NCBI GenBank assembly: GCA_960531495.1
Contig: OY482865.1
Span: forward strand, 13,738,287 to 13,802,286
DNA: 64,000 bases
Source of the DNA: Zeus faber
Taxonomy: Eukaryota > Chordata > Actinopteri > Zeiformes > Zeidae
Reading direction: 5' to 3'
The translations under genes and the position numbers were made by a program. Of this stretch, positions 41,101 through 52,174 are shown in pieces. The notes beneath the pieces were generated by a model that ran no database searches, was not told the origin of the DNA, and was given only the letters and a program-made list of their open reading frames with translations. How positions within the stretch are numbered: the first letter of the stretch is position 1; each line of letters starts with the position of its first letter.

Positions 41101-44100
41101 GGTTGAACCTGTCCCAGATCTCCGTAAAAGGAGAAGAACAAGCTTCTGGTCTCTCCGGTTTAAGTGTTGGGTCTATTCGGGCCAATTGTGGATAACATCA
41201 ACCACAAATTCAACCATGAACAGAAGTGTCTGTGGCTCTGAAACATTTCATGCCCCGCCAAACACGTTGACGCGTCACGATCATTGGCAGAACCCCGGTC
41301 CAGCTCACCTGGACCAGTCTGCAACTAAATGGCCCCCAAGTGCATAGCAGACCCAGAGCTGACACAGCTTCGGCAGCCTGAGATGTTACAGCCTCCTCCC
41401 ACTGACGGAATGAAGGGGTGAAACAGACATCTTTTGGGCCGGCCCCAGCAGCCTTCACCTTCGTTGGTGAGGGGCAGAAAGGTAATCTCTTATACCTAAG
41501 GCAATCTCTTACTTCTAAGTCCCTTGCCAGCAAAAGTGGAACGGCTATTGTAGACACAGGGCATACACAGCCCTCTCCCCCCGCCCCCCCTCCATTTTGT
41601 ACCACCACTCCACTCGAAAACATGAGCGTCATGCCCTGAAACAAAAATATAAGCCCGAAGACGTGTCCTTAAACACACAAACACATTTATGAGCCTCCCT
41701 GCCAACCAGATGAGGCTGGAGGCGAACATTTTGAGCTCGACCACCCCTCTGCCTCCACGATCTTTGCTTTTTTGAGTGTATGGAGATGTGTATGTGCAGT
41801 TTCTCCCTGGGTAGAGAGGACAATACAAAAGGGTGCAGCTGCAGTTTGCCCTCAGTCCACCAGCATTTGCAGGAGTCACACTGACAGAAGTCTTGGACTT
41901 AGGAAGGAAATGCAGTCCTTGCTGGAGAAGAACACCATTCGCCTAGTGGACAGGGAGAGAAATTATGTTTTTTACAGCGGATATTTCCTCATTCCAATTA
42001 ATTAATTAATTGGAATCCATTAATTCTATTATATGATTATAGAACCCAGAATCGCGATTGTGGCGCCGCCCCTTGTGGCCGCCTGCGTGAGCACCGCGTG
42101 TCGATTACGCACATTTGAGTATTTTTAGAGCTTATAGAGCTTGTGCGTAATCACCAGGTGTCATGACATTTCACTGCATATATGTACGACCGTATATGTA
42201 TGTAAGTGACAAATAATCTCTTGAACTTGAACGCCATTCCTCCTGTCATCATTATCAGCATTATTATTTATAACCGTGGCCAGCGAGCCATTCTCTTGAA
42301 CGCTATAATAAAAACTCTCGCCATGTTGACACAGCACAGCAAAAAGGATTCCGTCTCCCTCCCTCCTGTAGGCAAAGACTCCCACAACGCTTATTTTCAC
42401 ATACCAAATTTGGAGGAAAAAACAGGAAATATCTGAAGGGAGACAGGGGGAATGAGTTTTGTGTTCTCCCGACTGGTCTCTCTTGGGCCCCTAAAAAATT
42501 TACAATGTGTGTGGATGCAGCTATGCCCCTCTACGCACCCAGCGGATAAAAATCCTGTCATATCTCAACGATATCCTGATAGTAGCGGGTTCAATTGAGT
42601 TGGCACACTCCCACACTGTGGCGCTACTCAATCATCTCTGCAGTCTGGGTTTCCTGGCGATTTGGGAAAAGAGCGCTCTGGTTCCAGCCCAGTGCACTGT
42701 GCACCTGGGTATTGATTTGAACTCCCGGTCCATGTATGCATGTCTGACTCTGACAAGGAGACTGGCTCTGGTCACGGCAGCTTGCACACTGTTTCAGTGA
42801 AAAGTTGCCAAGGCACATCGAGTTATGGTTTTGCTGGGCCTGATGGCAGCCCTCTCGGCTGCAGTCCCACTGGGCCTGTTCAAAAGGAGACCCCTGCAAC
42901 ACTAGTTTATCAAACAGCGGCTGCATCAGTCCAGGTACCTGTCCCAGGTTCTGACCATTATGCAGGAGCGTCGAGACAGCCTGGGGTTTTGGCTGAGCCC
43001 GATCAACCTCATGAAAGGTATTCAGCTGGGACCGGTGATACTACGAGTTCTGATAAAGATCGATGCCTTCCTTTATGGCTGGGGCGCTGTATGTGTGGGT
43101 GGGATGGTCAGTGGAAGCTGGGGGGTGGTCATGGGACCCATCACATTAATGTATTGGAGTTGGAGGCAGTCAACCAGGCACCAGGTTCAGGGTTTTCAGG
43201 TCGGCGTCCGCTCTGCTCCCTAGCCACCATCATTGGAATGGACTGCCCCAGGCCTTTGTGGAACTATGTCTCTGCCTTGGGGGCTTGCAAAGGACACACC
43301 GGTCCTGACCTCGTGGCCAGTGAGGATTGAGGGTATATAGTACGGCATAGTAAGAACTCGAGTTTGAAATTAAGTAAAACGTTTGGGTTCTGCTACAACC
43401 CTGCTTTTACGAATGAAGAATGAGAGTCCTTACCGGTGGCCTCACTGACCAATTTGCTGAAGAGCTGAAAAAAAAATTCTGCTTTTTCCAGTGGAGCTGT
43501 GTGGAGAAAGCTTGTGGCAAAGTAAGATCTATTGTTCTTCATTCGTAAAACCAGGGTTGTAGCACAAACCCAACGTTATGTACTATAATGCTGATAACTC
43601 CTACTCTAATTCGGCATCCATCGCATCCTGGCCATCTTGGAAGAGGGATCCCTCCCTTTGAGGTCCTTTCTCAAGGTCTCTCATTTTTGGGCCGGTGGTT
43701 ACTGTCAAATTTTTCCTTGCCCACATGGCGGTTAACATTAGTGGATGCCGTTGATTTTTATGTAAAATGTGGCTTGTGAATTCCTTTGAGACTATACTGT
43801 GATGTAGGCTGTGTAGGATGTGATACTTGACATGACCTGCTATTGTTTTGTATAACAGGGTGATATGGGGTTACATGGAACCCCGGGCATGCCAGGTCTC
43901 AACGGTCTCACAGGGCGCAAGGTACCACCACAATCATAAGAACACAAACACACAAACTAAAAATCATGCAGTGCATAGACGTTCAAACACATCTTTTGCC
44001 CCCTGCAGAAAGGACGTGGTTCATTCTTGGTTCAACATAGATTTAACCAACAGTTTGGAAGTCAACTAGTGAACACACAATCCAGGAGTTTTTGAACTTC

Positions 44101-47100
44101 ATTACTATGTAGCCATTGAAGCTACAGTAGCTTTTTGGCAAGAGATTCATATTAACATCATTGGCATGATAACTATGTCAAATCCCCGCATTTTTATGTC
44201 ATCTTTACTGGAAACCCTTCTCCAAAAAAAAGACCTTCCATGCCGGATTCATGCATAATTTCAAAATGTGTGCTGGACATGCAGGCCTTTCCTTTTTATC
44301 TTGTCAGCCTATCTTTCATTATATTGCTCATTCTCAACGTATCACTATTTATTGAAACACTTTGAAACCACAGTGTCTGTGAGAGATTTGTGACTGCAAA
44401 ACTTCACGACTTTGGGAGCAAGGTCACTGAGTTCCACGACGTGTTTGACAAGTATTGCCTGGCATGCTATAAAAATAATGGAGTTGGGAGAATAGAGCCG
44501 AGTTGATAAGTTTGCGCACGCAGTCTGCAGGGGGCTTGTCTTGTCCACTGTTACACCAACAACGTCATTGTTTTTATCGTGTCTTCCTCAGGGGGATAAG
44601 GGAAACGGCGGCATCAATGGGATGGATGGCATCCCAGGGCAGAAAGGAGAAAAGGCTAGTTAGTTAAAGAAATAACAAAATTATTTAATAACACTTTTTG
44701 TTGTTCATGACATTGTATTGTTAATTATCTTATTATTTTTTTTTTTTCATATTATTCAACATATTATGACATCTCAATGTCCAGAATCTCATGTTCAAAT
44801 ATATACATTTGCTAAGCTGTTATTTTACCTCCAATGCAAAGAAGCATTGCTGTGTTCTAATTCTGTGTCAAATCACAGCCTTCACACATCAGTGCATCAT
44901 ACATTCATGCTTCTTGCAGGGAGCGACGGGTTTCTCAGGGTTCCCAGGGTTCAAGGGATCATCGGGAAATCCAGGGAGGGACGGAGATGAGGGACAATCT
45001 GGACCTCCTGGTCCGCGAGGGGACAATGGACCCAAGGTAGAACCACTTAGCTGCCCCTGGCAACCACCCCTATAATCAAAACACACTACTGGTAAGGAAG
45101 AGAAGGTATTTCCATATCTATTATTATCTGTCAGATTGTTCACAACACTAATATACTGGAGTGTATAATCGTCATCAGCGATTATAGTTTATAGCATGGA
45201 GGCTGTAGAAGGAGCTATTGTGCAAACATAGTGGAATATTATGAGTATAATGCACAGGAAGCTGAATTTGAGTGAAAACATTGTTAATTGTTAACACTTA
45301 GAATGTTCTCACCATTTGCCTCGCTAGTCCTGTTGATTGCCAGTTTTGTATTCTGTCCTTTTGGGGGGCGAATTCACAATGAATGGGTTGAGGCTGCTGA
45401 TAGCACCATGAACTGGCATCAATTGCAACTGCTATCTGCAACGTCTCAACGTGCGATTCACAAAAGATATTGTGCTAATGATATCACAGCACAAACACGC
45501 CTGCAAACTTTTGCCGTTGAGTGCAATTTGCCCTTGTTTTGCCCCTGATTGCAATTTTCCATGTGTCAAAGTATAAATGGCTGTGTTCTTGGCTTTGCAC
45601 CAAGAACACAGTAGGCAGGACAATGGTAGAGAGAAGAAGAAAAATTGGTTTCTGACTGCGGATGTGGCACGGGATGCACAGGGCTTTTTTTTCAATTAGG
45701 AAACAGAAAAATAAAAAAAAATTAAAATATAAACACAATTTTTTTTAATTTTGTTTGGAAAACAGGGAACAGGGAAAGCCCAAATGCGTAATGGAGAGGG
45801 AGCACTCTCCACTCCGCTGCATCGAGATCTCTGCATGGGGTTCTGAGACCGCTGCATGAAAGAGCCCCCTCTGCCCCTCTCCATGCACATCCGGGGACCG
45901 GGGCTCTTTCACCTCTCTGGGCGCGTCCGGATTTAAAGCGGTGGAGAAAAGAAAAAGTGGCTCACAAGCTTCTCAAACAGGACACCCCTTATAAATGCGC
46001 TTTAATTACCTGCAGCTCTCTGACAGTAATAATTTCACTATAACTGCGTGTGTCTATTAGTGCTGGAGTTTGTGAATTGGGCTTTTTGGCAATGAGGCTC
46101 ATATGCGTACAAAGGGGCCAATTTTGTGGCAAATGTATGCATTTAAATGTAAATTTAAATACGCATATTTGTCGCTATTTGCGTGGCAGTGCAGTTCGGG
46201 GTGGATTCACCACTTCCAGGCGATTACAGTTGTCACTGGTCTGTGTCTAGTTCAAAGGGAAGCGCAACGTGTGCATCTTTGGATACCAGCGGATACATTC
46301 AAGACATGGCCCTAATTAATACAGGCAGTGATGGGACTATTCCTGTTTGAAACACTATCCCATTCAAATAAATCCTTTCAGCAACAATTATGAGCCGCTT
46401 GATGCCAAAAAATCAGGGTGGATAGAAGAGTTTAATGAGGACTTTCAAGCGGTGCGTCTAATTAGGGGACGTTGGGATGAGTCAGTTAGTCAGACTGTTG
46501 GGATATATTAAAGGACGATGAGGGTTAAGTTTGGCCAATACTCCTTATATTATTCCGAAATATTTTGTGGAATTGATCCAAACTTTTTTTTTATTGTGCT
46601 TAACTTCAAATTTTCTCATTTGTTTAACAGGGGGAGAGGGGCAGGAGAGGAAGAGCGAAGCCTTGTGAGCAGGGACCACCAGGGATACCTGGAACAAGAG
46701 GGGACAGTGTAAGGACAACACTTTCAACTGCATACACTCACAAATTCTCCAAAACACTTTTTGCTTAAAGGTTTCCTTATTATTACGTCATGACGTTTGG
46801 TTATAGTTATAGTTACCAGCCCCAAGTAGACAGCAAAAACTATGGGCCTGCGTAGTTTCAGCTTCTTTTCACTAACTTGGCAAAGCTTGCTTATTTGTTG
46901 GCTCTGTTTATCTCTCTGGACCCTGATTATTTTCTGTGTAAGATGTAAAACGGAGGACTATTTTGTGAAAGAAGCAACAGAAAGTGTAAATCTCTAAACA
47001 TCTGGAACAAAGCAGGTCCCTTCTCCATATCAAATAATGTTGTGCAAATAAATGGCCGAAAGTCGAATAAACATGGACCTCTGCGAGATGAAGAATTCTC

Positions 47101-47419
47101 CGGAAAGGAAAGTAGCTAGATTGCGTATTCTTGGTTTGTTTTTTTATCATGCAGCGATAAACCTAAGCTGTATATGTTTTGCAAGCATAATTGAAAACAT
47201 GAAAATAACTTGTATTTTATTGTTTTCTTTGACTTGCCTGAGTTGATGCTGCTGTCTTCACAGGGAGAGCTGGGGACTGAAGGAGTCAAGGGGGAAAAGG
47301 GAGAGTCTGGACTCTCTGTGAGTGTTTCTCAACCATTAAGCATAACAATGTTGCAAAAAAAACATTCAAGGCCATTAAAAACAATGCATGCATGCATGTG
47401 AGCAGACAGCACCACGTAA

Positions 47420-47463
<44 letters not shown>

Positions 47464-47913
47464 GACACAAAATGGACATACGTGTGACGAAAGCTTGCCA
47501 TTGTTGATACCCCTCTTGCTACAATAAAATGATTTTGTTCTCAGAGAAAGATAGTATTCTTTTAGTGTGTGCTCCCACAATAAGTTGTTGCTGTTTTTTT
47601 GGTGATAAGCTCCTAATAGATTCTTGAGCACAGTGTCCCCTCGACAGATTTGTTCATAAAAAAGCTCCAGATCCAGTTGGTGAAATGTTGTTTCAATGTC
47701 GTTGATTTTCTGTAATTTCCAAGTCCCGTCTTCCTCGTCTTCTTCTCTCACAAGGTCGAAGAAGTGAAGAAGCTTGTCACCAAAGAGGTGGTCGTAAAGT
47801 GCGGTGAGTGCGTATTTATGCCAATAGCGTTTTGGATATGCCTGACATGCAGAGATCCTTGTGTGCTTGATTTCTGTATGTACAAAGGGTCAGTGCATTT
47901 GTCTTCTAGATGT

Positions 47914-47976
<63 letters not shown>

Positions 47977-50900
47977 GCGTGTGTGTGTGTAAGTTCCCGT
48001 GGCGCGGCACCCGTGTGTGCTGTGCCATCTGTTGTGTTCTCTCACAGGAACACTCACCATGAAGCAAGCTACAGTGGAGCCATTCACAAACACGAGACCG
48101 CGTTTAACCACGATAGACCGTCTCGCCTACAAGAATCCAGAAGGACTTTTTTGGTGTCTAAATCAAATATACTCTCTGTCTGCTCTTTCTGCGTCACGGA
48201 CATCTGTTCTTAAAGGCTTACTGTGCAAACACTTTCCCCCGAGGTCTGTGTTTATTTCAAAATAAAGTCTGAGGCGCCCCGGCACACCAACTCCTCATTG
48301 ATACACTTGACTCCACTGTATTCCCTTGAATTGTCGCCAGTAGACTGCGGCCGAGCCTTCACTATTCTTCTCTTTTGGCTAAATTCACCTCATTAATCTC
48401 TGTTAATCTCAAGGCTGCATTAGAAATTATGCAAACTACTGAGCCATTTGCCATCCAAACACACGTTTCGGCTGGGAAAGCCCTCATCAGCGTTCAGAGT
48501 CATGTAGATACTCAGTGTGTCGCTGTAAATGATGAATGTTAAAGAACTTTGAAACCACAGTGTCTGCTCAGAATAATTACAAGCGGCAACAAATTAAAAA
48601 TATTGTGTTTTTCCACACACATTGTGTTGTATGTGGGATCTGTGGGACTGACTTTGCATGTGTATATGTGTGTGTGTTTCCGTGTCACAACAGGGATGGA
48701 CTACCTGTTCATCGTGAGATCTACAGATCCAGATGAGGAGCCCGCAGTGACTGAAAGCCCCAACGAGCGAGAGGAAATGGCGATCGCACCGGCTCACGAC
48801 CCACTTGAAGTGAGGAAAGAAGACGTCCAGGAAGGAAAAGATGAAGAAGAGAAGATAACAGAAGTTTTGGTGGCAGAGACTGACAACACATCTTCTATAG
48901 TTGTTGAAGAAGATGTGATCCCACCAAATGACAACCGCACTGGTAAGGCTGAGAGGCGTTTAGTCAGAGAGATTGTTTTCTCCAGTGTCCTTTTATCAAA
49001 TTTATGAATGTGGTTTTTTTTTCCTTGTTCACTTGTGGCGGTGTGTGTATTTTGTTAGTCCAAGGGTTCTTTTTTCATGAATGTTTATTAATATCAACAG
49101 TTTACCAGCTGCATACCATGCCTTTCACTTCTTACACGTGTCATTTCTTTGCATTCATGCCGGGAAACGTGGACCCCGCTACCAACAATGGAAACAGAAT
49201 ATAGAGGAGCACATGCCTAACATGAACACTATGAATGGTTGTTATTTTTGTTTTTTGTGTCAGCTAAAAAAGGTATGAAATATGGGAACCAAACAAAATA
49301 ATGGTATGGATTACCACTTTAAGATTGGTTGTTCTGCTGAGTGCTGCTGTCACTGCGGCTATCGGCATCGAAGCAAAGCAAGGAAAGTAAAGTAAGAGGA
49401 ACCAGTTAACACGTTCCAGGAGATTACATAGCGCTTCATTTTGCTCATTACGGCTCCCTGCATCAGCACTGAGAGTAAGAATATATTTCAGCCTAGTGTC
49501 ATTTGGTCGTTGTTAAAATGTGATGCTTTTACAAAAACAGCTTAAGGACTTCAATGTTTTTACTTTTTTCAACTTCGACAGCCATCAAATATAATTTCCT
49601 TATTATATATGATATTAAAATGATATTATTTCTTGTGAAATAATAATTCCAGTGGAAAATGTGGCATTGGGTTAACAATTATCAAAATGAGAAAGTGAAG
49701 AACCGTTGACAAAAATGTGTTACTGTCGTTGTCAGCAGGACCAGGAGGTAATTGTCAGGTAGGATATACTTTGAATTTCCCGAAGCCCCAAAACAGAGAC
49801 AAAATTAAAAATATGAAAATATAATATAAACGGTGTGAGCTGACGAGTAAACGAGTTGAAACTGAATTTGACATCGGTATGGCCTTTTAAGTCTTTATCT
49901 CAGCTCATTTATGTGATGTCACAATCGTAATTGAGATTTTAAAGTTAAAATTGATTAAACTATAATTAGCACAAAACCACTATGGAAGAGTTAGCTTCGA
50001 TCAGTAAAAATGCTTTCCCTGACATCAAGTTCATGACCCAGGAATTTTGCCATTCTAGGGCAGAGTTTTCTGCGGAGTAATAAAAGCCTCTTTCATGTTT
50101 TGTACACTCAGGGGCATATTCACCAAACGATTGCGCGGCTTTCGCAGCCGCTAAAACCTGCGCAAATATGCAAATGAGCCTCGTACACTAGTGCTAATAG
50201 CCACACGCAATTAGAGTGGTGCTTTTACCGTCCGTAGAAACCTGGTGGTGAATGTACAAGACCAAAAAAAAAGGCTCTGCGGAGGGCTGGTTCAACTGAA
50301 GCGCATTTATAAGGGTTGTCGCGCTCAGACTTTCCAGTGATCTGTAAAAAATATGAACTATTAAGTATGAACTATTGTTATTGTTCGGGAAAAAATTCTC
50401 TGAATTTCAAAATCGAAAACCATCTTGAACACCAATTTCGGCAGAACGCAGTTCACGTCTTATTAGCACCGGTATGTCACAATCACCTCGTGGTTGAAGT
50501 TTCCTCCAAATTGATCCACATATGGAGCAAAAATTTGCGAAAAACGGACCAAATTTAGATTGATATTACAGGCGCAGTCCAATGCATTTCACACCGAAGT
50601 ATGTCCAACCCGACTAAAAGTATCTGGAAGACATGCATCGGCAGAACCTACGAACAGGGCTGAGGTTTCGTTTAAAGCGCTATGTGGTTTAAATGTCATT
50701 CACATCAATCCACATATGGAGCAGAAGTACCGAACAACTTTGACCCAAAATTGTCAGGTGTCTTGGTTAACTGACATCTCACTTCGTAAATAAAATGAAT
50801 GAGATGAGATTTACAGCGAGACGCTTTAGGACATCATCGTATTATTTACCAAAAATGTACAGATTCTGATTGAGAATGTCCAGTTGGACCGTGTCCAGTG

Positions 50901-52128
50901 TGTACATTGGACAGAGTCGTTATGGACTTGTTTGACGTGACGAACTAGCGATTTACGTGTTCATTTATGTAGCTTCTTACCTGGTAGATGTCAGTAGATC
51001 TGTTTGATTGATCTATAAGTCCATAGTCCCCAACACTTTGCTGGATTAATGAAAAATGCAATAAAAGGTAGTCTTTAAAAACTGGTCACCGCCGCCAGTC
51101 GAAACCACTGAAATGTGCGACTGAGTGATGCATTCAAGATCTAGCGAGGCGTCGGAAAAATAGAAGCCATGCAAAGGTCATTTCTCACAGAAATACCACA
51201 ACTTTTTTTCCACAAAAGTTTTTTCTGTATCATGGAAACCTAATTTACCGAAAATGTAATCCAACTAAATAACACAAAAAATAAATGACGTGCCCAACAC
51301 GGCACCAAACAGCCACCCGTCACTGAGAGCGCAGCTCTATTTCCACAGACAACATGATGATTTATAACAATGAGAAGTTCTGGTTAACCGGCAAACATGG
51401 ACGGTTCCTTTAAAGACAGGAGAGTTGAGCTGTGAAGACCACGAAGTGGTTGCTCTGCGAGACGAGCAACCAGGATACGACAGACCGGTGGGAGCCGTTT
51501 CGGCATTCAACGTTAACTCTGAAAATTGTTCTGCGTTTCAGAGAAGCCAGGAGTTGCCCCCAACATGACTAAACTGGACCCCGTGTATTGCTGCCCGCAG
51601 CTATATTTTGACATTATTATTATCAATAATAAACATCCAACATTATCATCCCAAATTATTATTATCACCCCAAATGCACCAAAGCAAACTGATATAGTAT
51701 TTAGTATCTCTGTTCCATTGTAATTTTCTTTTTAAAAGGTTCCCCAGCATTTTCAGGGAGATGCAACCACTTCAGTCGCTGTAGTGGACCTAGCAGCTTC
51801 GCCATGTATAGTACTACCCTATTCAAATATTGACACTGTTCTGTGTAAGTGCTATCAATTAAAAATTTACTCCGGAATTACAAGAATAATCTGTGGTCCA
51901 GATTCTGGTGAAGAAGGAGCTGTGGAGTGGGCACAGAGGATGAAGAGAAGGGTTCTTGGAGCAAATTCAAGTGGTGAGTGAGAGAGGAAGTTGATATGGA
52001 CAATGGGACATCCCCCTCCTTTCCCTACCTTCCATTTGCTTCTCTGGTCCTTGACTTGAATTAATCGCCCCATTGCGTGATGTATTTCTGTCAAGTCTCT
52101 TGAGTTCTGTGACTTCTGTCATTTTGTT

Positions 52129-52174
<46 letters not shown>

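Larger units (their letters stand above)
39900..43580 (+). mobile_element. DIRS-like retrotransposon, decayed, plus strand
   Basis: The gag-like zinc region near 40119-40260 reads [20 protein letters not shown] then [21 protein letters not shown] second gag block at 40911-41195 includes [20 protein letters not shown] then LNLSQI. RT follows at 42540-42790 with [13 protein letters not shown], and then RNase H-like sequence to about 43327. The tyrosine recombinase was not found. An inverted pair (43379-43418 and 43532-43575) fits DIRS-type inverted ends. The whole sits in the intron between collagen exons 39709 and 43859. Many stops and shifts. Confidence 0.75.

Noticed and set aside
51541-51720. 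Frame [20 protein letters not shown] after an acceptor, candidate NC2 exon
   Set aside because: No donor in the required phase; exons 48694-48942 and 51902-51973 already join correctly in phase 1.
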